9,550 bases of DNA from Gemmatimonadota bacterium (GTDB lineage Bacteria; Gemmatimonadota; Gemmatimonadetes; Palauibacterales; Palauibacteraceae). The number at the start of each line of letters is the position of its first letter. The stretch's first letter is position 1. A model generated the notes under the pieces. The model searched no databases and was not told the DNA's origin. It saw nothing but the letters and a program-made list of their open reading frames with translations. The DNA lies in contig JAUVPT010000051.1 of assembly GCA_030598525.1 (NCBI GenBank), forward strand, positions 1 to 9,550. Direction: 5' to 3'. The position numbers and the translations under genes were made by a program. This document shows positions 1-6,762 of this stretch, one piece after another.

Positions 1-560
1 AGCGTGCGCGTCCCATCCTCGACGGGCACCACCTCGGCGCCCAGCCGCTCCATCCAGAAGACGTTCGGGCGCTGGCGCTCGATGTCGACCGCGCCCATAT
101 AGATGGTGCAATCGAAGCCGAATTTCGCCGCCATCGTGGCGGTCGCCACGCCGTGTTGGCCGGCGCCGGTCTCCGCGATGACGCGGCGGGCTCCCATCCT
201 ACGGGCCAGCAGCGCCTGTCCGATGGCGTTGTTGATCTTGTGCGCGCCGGTGTGCGCCAGGTCTTCACGCTTCAGCCAGACATCCGCGCCCCACGCCTCG
301 CCTAGCCGGGTGGCCCGTGTGAGAGGGGTCGGACGACCGATCCAATCCTTGAGTTCGGCCTCGAACGCTGCCGTGAACGCAGGGTCCGCCATCGCTGCTC
401 GCGCTCCCGCCTCCAGGAGCGCCAGGGCCGGCATCAGGGTCTCCGGTACGAAGCGGCCACCATATTCGCCAAACCGTCCGCGTTCGTCGGGCAGCCGCCC
501 GGCCAGAAGGTCCTCGAGTGTGACGCCGTGAGTCCCGGCGCCCGTTTCGATCTCACTCAT
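1..560 (-). CDS. trpB: Tryptophan synthase beta subunit (N-terminal part, cut by the window edge)
   Basis: Catalyses the PLP-dependent joining of indole and L-serine to give L-tryptophan, normally in an alpha2-beta2 complex with TrpA in the cytoplasm. About 186 residues are visible. GEYGGRFVPETLMPAL lies at residues 31-46. The PLP-binding lysine is K108 in the HTGAHKINN motif, and ETGAGQHGVA follows; all are hallmarks of the main TrpB1 family. The N-terminus has about 20 more residues before the GEYGG motif than E. coli TrpB. No better internal start is seen, because the ATG at 560 overlaps the TGA of the preceding trpDCF gene (ATGA), which suggests translational coupling. The Shine-Dalgarno is weak (GGATGG). 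The C-terminal half and any following trpA lie outside the window. Identification is firm; the exact start is slightly less certain. Confidence 0.96.
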   Translation of the reverse strand, partial: MSEIETGAGTHGVTLEDLLAGRLPDERGRFGEYGGRFVPETLMPALALLEAGARAAMADPAFTAAFEAELKDWIGRPTPLTRATRLGEAWGADVWLKREDLAHTGAHKINNAIGQALLARRMGARRVIAETGAGQHGVATATMAAKFGFDCTIYMGAVDIERQRPNVFWMERLGAEVVPVEDGTRT

Positions 561-3085
561 CGGCCATCCATCCCTGGTTCAGTTTGGTCGTACGGCTGGC
601 TGTGACGCTGCGCCGCGGCTGCCGTCCGCGCCGCCTGCACGAACGCGGCAATCCGCACCGGGTCTTTGCGACCCCTCGTTTCTTCCACGCCACTCGAGAC
701 GTCCACTCCAAACGGGCGCACCGCGGCGATTGCGTCGGCGACGTTGCCGGGCGCCAGGCCACCGGCCAGGACCAGCGGCAACCTCTGCGCGAGTCGTGCG
801 GCGCGCTCCCAGCTCGGTTTCACTCCCCGTCCGCCCTTGCCCGCGGCTTCGAAGATCGCGGCCGGCTTACTCCCCGTCCTGCATGCCTCCTCGGCCTGGT
901 GGTCGAGGTTCGGACCGTCGTGCAGGACCGGCAGCAGGCGGGCCCCTGCCGCCGCTGCCGCGCGCCTCGCCTCTTCCGTCGCTTCGCACTGGATGACGTC
1001 GGCCGGGAAGACGGACAGCACTTCTGCGATGTCACGCGCGGACGGATGATGGAACACGGCGACCCTATCGACATCAGGGGGGAGCAGGGCAGCCAGTTCG
1101 GCCGCCTGCTCAGGCGAGACCCGGCGGGGTGACTCGGCGAATACGAACCCGGCTGCGTCGGCCCCTGCTTCCCGCACCGCCCGCACCGACTCGGCGGTAT
1201 TCAGGCCGCAGATCTTGACCCACACGGACTCGTGGGACACGACAGCCGATCGACCCGCCGCCAGCATGTCCCGGGCGGCGGACTCTGGATCGTCCGCTCG
1301 CATGAGCGAGGTTCCTACCAGGGCTGCATCGTAGCCGAGCGTCGCAACGTCCCTGGCCTGGTCGGGTCCCAGCAGCCCGCTCTCGGCGACCCGCGGCACG
1401 CCTGGCGGGAACCGGTCCGCGAGCTGCGCGAACCGCCCGAAGTCCACCTCCAGGGTGGCCAGATCGCGGCAGTTGAGTCCCACGAGCACGGCCACTCCCT
1501 CTCGCCGGCAGAACTCCGCCGCAGGCCCGGCCCTCTGGAGATCAGCTTCGTCGAAGGCCTCCAGGAGAACGAAGAGTCCGCAGTCCGCCGCGGCGCGGAT
1601 GCACGAGTCCAACGTGGCCCTGTCGAGGATCCGGAGGATGAGCAGGACGCCGCCCGCCCCGGCCGACCGTGCCTCGTACACCTGGTAACTGTCCACCAGG
1701 AAGTCCTTGCGCATCACCGGCACATCCCCGGCGGCCTCCGCAGCGAGCGTGAGATCGGCCAGCGTTCCGCCGAATTCCGAGGGCTCGGTGAGAACTGAGA
1801 GGGCGGCCACGTCGGTCCGCGCGTAGCCAGCAGCCAGGCTCTCCACGTCCCCGGCGGTGGATTCCCTCAGGTGACCCGAGGACGGGGCCCGCCGCTTGAT
1901 CTCCGCGATCAGATCGAAGCCGCCCGTCAGTGCGAGCACCGGGGGGGCGGGAGAGGCCAGCGCCCGGGCCCGAAGGACCTCGAGGGGCTCGAGACCCCGG
2001 GCCGTCGTCGCACGGTCCGCCGAAGAGGCTGCCATGCGCGACAGGAGGTCCGACAATGGTGCGCCCCCGAGACGGCCGGCGGTTCTGAAGCCGGCCAACT
2101 GGCCGAGCAGGGTCGCGGCCGCACCTCTGTCGATGGTGGCCCCGGCCGTCCGTATGCCGTCGGTGAGCGTGGCCACTTCGCCCGCGACCTCGAGAGCCAG
2201 GCCGGCCCCGAGCGTCAGGGCATCCCGGTGTGGGCCGCGCTCTCCGGTCAGCGCCTCCCGCAGGGCTGCCGCGTTCTCCGCTGCGTCTCCTCCTGCAAGG
2301 TCCCCGGGCTCGCAGCGTGCGATGCCGTAGTCCGCGGGATCGCGCACTTCCTCTGAGACGCTTCCGGGTCGCACGTCGAACAGGGTGAACGGTCCGCAGG
2401 GTGTCGCCTCGTCCCAGCCCGGCGATCCGTGCACGACGAACGCACGCTCGATGGGGAGTCCCGACAGGGCCTCGGCCATCAGGGCGGCCACCTCCGGACT
2501 GAACGCGCCGACCACCATGAACGGAGGCTCGGCCGGATTGGTCAGGGGCCCGAGAATGTTGAATACCGTCCGCACCCCGAGCGCCTTCCGGACGGGCACC
2601 AGGGCCTTCATCGCCGGGTGGTAGTGCGGAGCGAACAGGAACGTGAAGCCGGTCTGCCGAAGGCACTCGCCGGCCCGCGCTTCGTCGAGAGGCAGTCCGA
2701 GACCCAGCGCCTCGAGCACGTCCGCGCTTCCGCACCGGCTCGATACGGAGCGGTTGCCGTGCTTTACGACCGCGAGTCCACTGGCGGCGGCGAGAAGCGC
2801 TGAACCGGTCGACAGGTTCAGGCTCCCGGATCCGTCACCGCCCGTGCCCACGATATCGACGGCTCGTATTCCCTCAGGCAGGGCAGGCCGGCGGGCCAGC
2901 GCCCGCATGGCGCGGGCAAACCCCCGGATCTCATCCGGGGTCTCCCGCTTGAGACGCAGACAGGCGAGGAACGCGCCGGCCACTGCGCCGGGCAGCCGGT
3001 CCTCGGCCAGCGCCGTGAGCAGCGCCGCGGCCTCGTCCTCGGTCAGGTGGCCTCCATCGAGGAGCCGCTCGAGGATATCCTTCAC
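557..3085 (-). CDS. trpD/trpC/trpF: Trifunctional anthranilate phosphoribosyltransferase / indole-3-glycerol-phosphate synthase / phosphoribosylanthranilate isomerase (TrpD-TrpC-TrpF fusion)
   Basis: A single 842-residue ORF carries three consecutive cytoplasmic enzymes that convert anthranilate plus PRPP to indole-3-glycerol phosphate. TrpD spans about 1-340: GTGGDGSGSLNLSTG from 80, KHGNRSVSS at 108-116, NILGPLTNP at 176-184 and VHGSPGWDE near 218-226. TrpC spans about 345-612 with every expected catalytic residue: E395 and K397 (AEIKRRAPSSG), K460 (MRKDF), E509, N538 and E568-S569. TrpF spans about 620-820 with catalytic C626 (KICGL) and D795 (GVDVSSG). The order of domains is not the order of the reactions, which run D, F, C. 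The GTG start at 3085 overlaps the trpG stop (GTGA) and follows a good GGAGG; the TGA overlaps the trpB ATG. TrpC-TrpF fusion is familiar from E. coli, but the triple fusion is less usual. In TrpF, the commonly seen QLHG motif reads QCEA (699-702). Confidence 0.96.
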   Translation of the reverse strand: MKDILERLLDGGHLTEDEAAALLTALAEDRLPGAVAGAFLACLRLKRETPDEIRGFARAMRALARRPALPEGIRAVDIVGTGGDGSGSLNLSTGSALLAAASGLAVVKHGNRSVSSRCGSADVLEALGLGLPLDEARAGECLRQTGFTFLFAPHYHPAMKALVPVRKALGVRTVFNILGPLTNPAEPPFMVVGAFSPEVAALMAEALSGLPIERAFVVHGSPGWDEATPCGPFTLFDVRPGSVSEEVRDPADYGIARCEPGDLAGGDAAENAAALREALTGERGPHRDALTLGAGLALEVAGEVATLTDGIRTAGATIDRGAAATLLGQLAGFRTAGRLGGAPLSDLLSRMAASSADRATTARGLEPLEVLRARALASPAPPVLALTGGFDLIAEIKRRAPSSGHLRESTAGDVESLAAGYARTDVAALSVLTEPSEFGGTLADLTLAAEAAGDVPVMRKDFLVDSYQVYEARSAGAGGVLLILRILDRATLDSCIRAAADCGLFVLLEAFDEADLQRAGPAAEFCRREGVAVLVGLNCRDLATLEVDFGRFAQLADRFPPGVPRVAESGLLGPDQARDVATLGYDAALVGTSLMRADDPESAARDMLAAGRSAVVSHESVWVKICGLNTAESVRAVREAGADAAGFVFAESPRRVSPEQAAELAALLPPDVDRVAVFHHPSARDIAEVLSVFPADVIQCEATEEARRAAAAAGARLLPVLHDGPNLDHQAEEACRTGSKPAAIFEAAGKGGRGVKPSWERAARLAQRLPLVLAGGLAPGNVADAIAAVRPFGVDVSSGVEETRGRKDPVRIAAFVQAARTAAAAQRHSQPYDQTEPGMDGR

Positions 3086-3672
3086 GCCTCACCTCCGACC
3101 GCGTCGAAGTCCAGGAAGTTGCGGAGAAGGCGATCGCCCTCGGGGGTCAGGATGCTCTCCGGGTGGAACTGGACGCCCTCCGCCCTGAGCACCCGGTGCC
3201 GAAGTCCCATGATCTCGCCGTCCGAGGTGTAGGCGGACACCGCGAGTTCGTCCGGCACGGACTCCTCCGTTACCGCCAGCGAGTGATAGCGACCGGCCCG
3301 CATCGGGTTCGGCAGCCCCTCGAACAGCGTGCGGCTGTCGTGATAGACGGTGGACGCCTTGCCGTGCATCAGGGATCGGGCCGACTCGACGCTGGCCCCG
3401 CACACGGCGGCCAGCGCCTGGTGTCCCAGGCACACGCCCAGAACCGGCGTGGTCTCCATCATGGCCTCGATGACGGCCATCGAAACACCCGCGTCCTCCG
3501 GCCTTCCCGGTCCCGGCGAGACGACCAGGTGTGTGGGGTCGAGAGCCAGCGCATCGGCCACCGTGATCCGGTCATGTCTCTTCACCGTCACTTCGGCCGA
3601 GAGCACGGCGAGAGCCTGCACCAGGTTGTAGGTGAAAGAGTCGTAGTTGTCGATCAGCAGGACGCGTCTCAC
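3082..3672 (-). CDS. trpG: Anthranilate synthase glutamine amidotransferase subunit
   Basis: A class I glutamine amidotransferase of 196 residues that supplies ammonia to TrpE for making anthranilate from chorismate. The N-terminus LLIDNYDSFTYNL is typical of TrpG/PabA. The oxyanion region SPGPGRPEDAG is at 52-62, the catalytic nucleophile C81 sits in GVCLGHQ, LMHGK is at 101-105, and H170 and E172 of the QFHPES motif complete the triad. The length is normal for a stand-alone subunit. The GTG start overlaps the trpE stop by four bases (GTGA) and is preceded by GAGGAGGG; the TGA overlaps the GTG of trpD in the same way, so trpE, trpG and trpDCF should be translationally coupled. TrpG and PabA cannot be told apart by sequence alone and the protein could serve both pathways; its place in the trp operon makes TrpG the primary role. 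Confidence 0.95.
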   Translation of the reverse strand: MRRVLLIDNYDSFTYNLVQALAVLSAEVTVKRHDRITVADALALDPTHLVVSPGPGRPEDAGVSMAVIEAMMETTPVLGVCLGHQALAAVCGASVESARSLMHGKASTVYHDSRTLFEGLPNPMRAGRYHSLAVTEESVPDELAVSAYTSDGEIMGLRHRVLRAEGVQFHPESILTPEGDRLLRNFLDFDAVGGEA

Positions 3673-5054
3673 AATCCCTCCTCGGCCAACGACAGGGCTG
3701 CCTCGAGGGCTGCGCTCTTCGCGAGGATCTCCTGGTGTTCCCTCTCGGGGACGCTGTCCGACACGATTCCGGCTCCCGCCTGGTAGGCGTAGCCGCCGTC
3801 CTGGAAGACCAGCGTCCGGATGGCGATCGCCTGGTCCATCGATCCCCCGGCTCCGAAATAGCCGGCGGTGCCAGCGTAGATGCCGCGCCTCACCGGCTCC
3901 AACTCGCGGATGATCTCCATGGCGCGGATCTTCGGAGCCCCCACGACGGTCCCGGCCGGGAAAGCCGCGGCGAACAGGTCGAAAGCGTCATGTTCCGGCG
4001 CCAGGACACCGCGCGTTCCGCTGACGATGTGCATCACGTGGCTGTAGCGCTCGATCGTACGGAACGGATCGACCCGGACGGTGCCCGGGATGGCCACGCG
4101 TCCGAGATCGTTGCGTGCCAGGTCGACCAACATCACGTGCTCCGCATTCTCTTTGGGGTCAGCCAGCAGCTCCTCGGCCAGCGCGTCGTCCTCCGCGGAG
4201 TCGGCTCCGCGTGGGCGAGTTCCGGCGATCGGTCTCAGTTGCGCCTCTCGGCCGTCCAATCGAACCAGCGCTTCCGGCGAGGAGCCGACCACCGACACTT
4301 CCCCCAGGTCGAGGTAATACATGTATGGAGAGGGATTGAGCAGGCGTAGCGCCCGGTAGACTTCGAACGGAGGAATGTCGCAACGGCCCTCGAACCGGAT
4401 CGAGAGCACGAGCTGGTAGACGTCGCCGGCCGAGATGTGTTTCTGCGTGCAATCCACTCCGGCCAGGAAATCGGGCCGGGCGAGGCTGGGAACGGGGGTC
4501 GAGTGTCCGTTGGCGCCCACCGGCCGAGCCGGGAGCGGACCGCGAAGGAGGTCGATGACTTCGCGGCGCAGGGCCTGTCGTTCCGCTTCGCCACCCGAGT
4601 GGAGCAAGGCCACCCGGCGGGACACGTGGTCGAATGCGAGCAGTGAGCCGGGGGCCAGGTAGTGCGCCTCCAGGTCACCGTTTCCGCCGGCCGGGACCTC
4701 GAGGTTCTCGAACCTGCCGGCCATTTCGAAACCCGTCACTCCCACCAGGCCTCCGGTGAACGGCAGGTCCGGAACCTCAGGCTCTGCCCGCCGCACCTGT
4801 GAAAGCGCGTCCCGGAAGGCGTCGAGCAATCCGCTCGTATCGTCCGGAATCGGTCGAACCGTGTCGCCGACCCGGAACTCGCCGTGGCCGACCCGCACTT
4901 CCAATGCGTCCCCGAAACCGATGAACGAGTATCGTCCCAGCCGCTCACCCCCTTCCACGCTCTCCAGGAGGAAGCGGGGACGAAGCGGAGCGAGCTTCAG
5001 AAAGGCCGACACCGGCGTGTCGAGGTCGGCGGCTATGTCGAACGGATGCTGCAT
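3669..5054 (-). CDS. trpE: Anthranilate synthase component I (chorismate-binding subunit)
   Basis: With TrpG, converts chorismate and glutamine to anthranilate, the committed step to tryptophan. The 461-residue protein has the N-terminal LLES motif (29-32), known from characterised TrpE proteins as part of the tryptophan feedback site, and NPSPYMYYL (240-248), also part of that pocket. The C-terminal chorismate-binding domain shows GDVYQLVLS (210-218), PIAGTRPRG (275-283), DPKENAEHVMLVDLARNDLGRV (from 299), YSHVMHIVS (337-345), FPAGTVVGAPK (365-375) and GIYAGTAGYF (391-400). The ATG at 5054 is chosen over an in-frame GTG at 5081 because GAGAAGGGG lies just before the ATG and nothing like a Shine-Dalgarno precedes the GTG, which is only 17 bases past the attenuator T-tract. 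It is the first structural gene of the operon. Both transcription attenuation and feedback inhibition by Trp are expected. Confidence 0.95.
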   Translation of the reverse strand: MQHPFDIAADLDTPVSAFLKLAPLRPRFLLESVEGGERLGRYSFIGFGDALEVRVGHGEFRVGDTVRPIPDDTSGLLDAFRDALSQVRRAEPEVPDLPFTGGLVGVTGFEMAGRFENLEVPAGGNGDLEAHYLAPGSLLAFDHVSRRVALLHSGGEAERQALRREVIDLLRGPLPARPVGANGHSTPVPSLARPDFLAGVDCTQKHISAGDVYQLVLSIRFEGRCDIPPFEVYRALRLLNPSPYMYYLDLGEVSVVGSSPEALVRLDGREAQLRPIAGTRPRGADSAEDDALAEELLADPKENAEHVMLVDLARNDLGRVAIPGTVRVDPFRTIERYSHVMHIVSGTRGVLAPEHDAFDLFAAAFPAGTVVGAPKIRAMEIIRELEPVRRGIYAGTAGYFGAGGSMDQAIAIRTLVFQDGGYAYQAGAGIVSDSVPEREHQEILAKSAALEAALSLAEEGL

Positions 5055-5057
5055 GGT

Positions 5058-5066
5058 CCCCTTCTC
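5058..5066 (-). promoter_or_regulatory. Shine-Dalgarno that sets the trpE start
   Basis: The purine stretch GAGAAGGGG ends three bases before the ATG at 5054, with its GAGAAGG core at a more usual distance. It lies downstream of the attenuator T-tract, so it is present only in read-through transcripts. It favours the ATG over the in-frame GTG at 5081. Confidence 0.6.
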
Positions 5067-5097
5067 GTCACCCGGGGACACACGGAGGCAGGATGCG

Positions 5098-5128
5098 AAA
5101 AACCCACCTCCGTGCGGCCGAAGGTGGG
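5098..5128 (-). terminator. Intrinsic terminator of the trp attenuator (3:4 hairpin)
   Basis: On the minus strand CCCACCTTCG (5128-5119) pairs with CGGAGGTGGG (5112-5103). This gives a 10-bp stem with one T-G wobble, a 6-base loop (GCCGCA) and an immediate run of five T (5102-5098). It sits between the trpL stop codon and trpE, so it would end transcription before the structural genes when tryptophan is plentiful. Confidence 0.9.
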
Positions 5129-5206
5129 CTGAATGTCTACCTGGGAGCGATCGAGCTCAGGCGGATGCCACCTCCGGACGCGCGCAGCGCCACCACCAGG
5201 AGGTGA
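5098..5206 (-). promoter_or_regulatory. trp transcription attenuator with alternative 1:2, 2:3 and 3:4 pairings
   Basis: Segment 1 is TCACCTCC (5206-5199), directly before the Trp codons of trpL. Segment 2 is CCGGAGGTGG (5177-5168), segment 3 is CCCACCTTCG (5128-5119) and segment 4 is CGGAGGTGGG (5112-5103). Segments 1 and 2 pair over 8 bp with one wobble. The CCGGAGGTGG of segment 2 can instead pair with CCACCTTCGG of the segment 3 region (5127-5118) over 10 bp with one wobble, which prevents the 3:4 terminator. A ribosome stalled on the Trp codons (5198-5190) would cover segment 1 and leave segment 2 free, giving read-through. This is the classical ribosome-mediated logic; the pairings were read by eye without energy calculation. 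Confidence 0.88.
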
Positions 5207-5243
5207 TCAGGGCCGTCGTCGGTGACATCTCGTGTCGCATCAT
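5157..5243 (-). CDS. trpL: trp operon leader peptide with three tandem Trp codons
   Basis: A 28-residue ORF runs from ATG (5243) to TGA (5159-5157). Residues 16-18 are WWW, encoded by TGG-TGG-TGG at 5198-5190, inside the context ALITSWWWRCARP. Three consecutive Trp codons in so short an ORF, placed directly upstream of an intrinsic terminator and trpE, are diagnostic of a trp leader peptide. Its product is not expected to have a function beyond translation; the speed of the ribosome at the Trp codons decides which RNA hairpin forms. The first ATG lies seven bases after the candidate -10 element and no Shine-Dalgarno precedes it, so a leaderless transcript is inferred. A second ATG follows at once (5240) and a third is residue 6. 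The start choice among these is the main uncertainty. Confidence 0.9.
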   Translation of the reverse strand: MMRHEMSPTTALITSWWWRCARPEVASA

Positions 5244-5250
5244 GGGCTAA

Positions 5251-5279
5251 CGGATAACCGGTCCCTCCGCGGGCGTCAA
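5251..5279 (-). promoter_or_regulatory. Candidate sigma-70-type promoter of the trp operon
   Basis: On the minus strand a -35-like TTGACG (5279-5274) is followed by a 17-base spacer and a -10-like TATCCG (5256-5251). Seven bases then separate it from the trpL ATG, which predicts the transcription start at or next to that ATG. The -35 matches the consensus in 5 of 6 positions and the -10 in only 3 of 6. The same spacing is seen upstream of pheL, which strengthens the call. Confidence 0.55.
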
Positions 5280-5280
5280 G

Positions 5281-5295
5281 CGGGCGACCAGCCCG
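5281..5295. repeat. Short inverted repeat between the amidohydrolase gene and the trp promoter
   Basis: CGGGC (5281-5285) and GCCCG (5291-5295) form a perfect 5-bp inverted repeat around a 5-base loop. It lies between the amidohydrolase stop codon and the trp -35 element. No T-tract follows on the minus strand, so it is not an intrinsic terminator. It could be a weak 3'-end hairpin, an operator or chance in GC-rich DNA. Confidence 0.25.
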
Positions 5296-5303
5296 GCGAT
5301 AAC

Positions 5304-6635
5304 TCAAGGCGAATCGTAGATCACGCCGCCCTTCATCACGAACACGACCTGCCGCACGGCCTCGACGTCGGCGGTCGGGTCGCCCTCCACGGCAACGAGA
5401 TCCGCGAACGCTCCCTGCCAGATTTCCCCCACCTTCCCCTCGAGCCCGAGGGCCCGCGCGTTCACGACGGTGGCGGCCTGCAGCGCCTCGGCAGGCGACA
5501 TTCCAGCCCGTACGAGCCAGGCCAGTTCTCGCCAGCTCTCGCCATGCGGGAATACGCCGACGTCGCTGCCGAGCCCGACGATCACTCCGGCCTGCCTGGC
5601 GTCACGGACCGCCTGCAGGGAACGGCGGATCCGCGGACTCAACTCAGCCTCCGGTGCGTCCAGCTCCCAGCCGCTCTCCAGGCCGCTGAAGTACTCGTCG
5701 TAGGCGGCGGCCGCGGCCAGCGTCGGGTAGAACACGACACCTCGCTCCGCCATCAGGCGAAACACAGCCGCCGTTCCCTCGGACCCGTGTTCGATCGTTC
5801 GGGCGCCGGCCAGTACGGCTCTCCGCATCCCTTCGGGCGAGCTGGCGTGTGCCGATACCGGAAGACCGGCGGCCGTGGCTTCGTCCACCAGGGCCTCGAG
5901 CTCGCTCAGCGTAAATGTGGGCGCGGTTCCGGAGGCGCGGCGAAAGTCGGCGTACACCTTGATCACATCCGCTCCGTGTCCGGCCTGTTCACGCACGGCG
6001 CGCCGGATCTCGGTCTCGCCCGTCACCATCTGTGCTCCTTGCGGGAGAGCCAGGTCCGGATCCCAGCCCCGCGGGCCGGGGGCGTAGGAGGCGGTGGCCG
6101 CGACGGCCAGCGTCGCCGTCAGGACTCTCGGCCCCGGGATGAGGCCGTCGGCGATCGCGTCGCGCACCGCGAGATCGGCCCAGCCGGCACCCTCGGACCC
6201 GAGATCCCGCAGGAGCGTGAAGCCGGACAGCAGGGTGCGCTCGGCATGAACTCCGGCCATCAGGGTCCGATATGCGCGCGCTTCCTTCAGCACCTGGTCG
6301 TCCCACAGGGTTTCGTCATACGGGTGCAGGAACAGGTGCGAATGGGCGTCGATCAGTCCAGGAAGCAGCGTCGCGCCGGGGAGGTCCACCACCAGTGCGT
6401 CGGCCGGCGCCCGGACGGCCTCGAGAGGTCCCACCGATTCGATCCGTTCGCCTGCTACCAGGACGGCCCATCCGACCCTGACCTCACCGGTGGCCGCGTC
6501 GAACACCCGCTCCGGCCGGATCAACATGTGGGAAGGTTCAGGCTGCTGCGCCGGGGCGGAAACCACTCCGGTCGCGATGTAAAACCAGGCCAGTCCGAGG
6601 GCACGAAGCGGGTGTCGGCTCGTAGCGGATCGCAT
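5304..6635 (-). CDS. Exported amidohydrolase, imidazolonepropionase/prolidase-like family
   Basis: A 443-residue metal-dependent hydrolase of the amidohydrolase superfamily. The N-terminus (about 1-30) has basic residues, a hydrophobic stretch (ALGLAWFYIATGVVSA) and an Ala-rich end before AQQPEP, read as a Sec signal peptide, so the enzyme probably acts outside the cytoplasmic membrane. Metal ligands expected for the family are present: H98 and H100 (DAHSH), the carboxylated lysine K226 (VIKVYAD), H263 (SAHA), H283 (IEHGS) and D358 (GLGSDVG). The C-terminus (GKVGEIWQGAFADLVAVEGDP) is typical too. Known relatives include Xaa-Pro or Xaa-Arg/Lys dipeptidases and imidazolonepropionase-like proteins; the substrate cannot be read from the sequence. 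The ATG follows AGGAGG at a rather long distance of about 10 bases. It is co-directional with trp, but trp has its own promoter, so no functional link is evident. Confidence 0.88.
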   Translation of the reverse strand: MRSATSRHPLRALGLAWFYIATGVVSAPAQQPEPSHMLIRPERVFDAATGEVRVGWAVLVAGERIESVGPLEAVRAPADALVVDLPGATLLPGLIDAHSHLFLHPYDETLWDDQVLKEARAYRTLMAGVHAERTLLSGFTLLRDLGSEGAGWADLAVRDAIADGLIPGPRVLTATLAVAATASYAPGPRGWDPDLALPQGAQMVTGETEIRRAVREQAGHGADVIKVYADFRRASGTAPTFTLSELEALVDEATAAGLPVSAHASSPEGMRRAVLAGARTIEHGSEGTAAVFRLMAERGVVFYPTLAAAAAYDEYFSGLESGWELDAPEAELSPRIRRSLQAVRDARQAGVIVGLGSDVGVFPHGESWRELAWLVRAGMSPAEALQAATVVNARALGLEGKVGEIWQGAFADLVAVEGDPTADVEAVRQVVFVMKGGVIYDSP

Positions 6636-6762
6636 GGCGCTTTATCCTCCTGTCGTGCGTGGATGACCTGAAGTTGACACCCTCGCGGGCCGAGCGCACG
6701 TTGACTCTTGAGGCCGGGCTCGTCCCCCAGGGTCCGGATCACCGTGCCACGCGGAGGACCTC
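6636..6762. other. Divergent intergenic region between the amidohydrolase and cytochrome genes
   Basis: This 127-base region should hold the promoters of both divergent genes. On the plus strand a perfect TTGACA occurs at 6674-6679, but the hexamer 17 bases later (CACGTT) is a poor -10. GTTGAC occurs twice, at 6673-6678 and 6700-6705, 27 bases apart. The only clear elements are the Shine-Dalgarno sequences next to each gene. No confident promoter is called. Confidence 0.4.

Noticed and set aside
103..531. Plus-strand ORFs opposite trpB, trpDCF, trpE, the amidohydrolase and the phe gene
   Set aside because: They are the antisense of confidently identified genes, have no family features, are rich in Arg, Ser and Pro, and are expected by chance in GC-rich DNA.
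1542..2735. Long 397-residue minus-strand ORF in another frame of trpDCF
   Set aside because: It is an out-of-frame reading of the well-supported TrpD-TrpC coding sequence with Arg/Gly-rich composition and no recognisable domain.
5055..5081. GTG at 5081 as the trpE start
   Set aside because: It has no Shine-Dalgarno and lies close behind the terminator T-tract; the ATG at 5054 has a purine-rich site just upstream and begins the protein where the family usually begins.
5281..5295. Intrinsic terminator for the amidohydrolase gene
   Set aside because: The hairpin is only 5 bp and no T-tract follows on the minus strand, so it is listed only as an inverted repeat.
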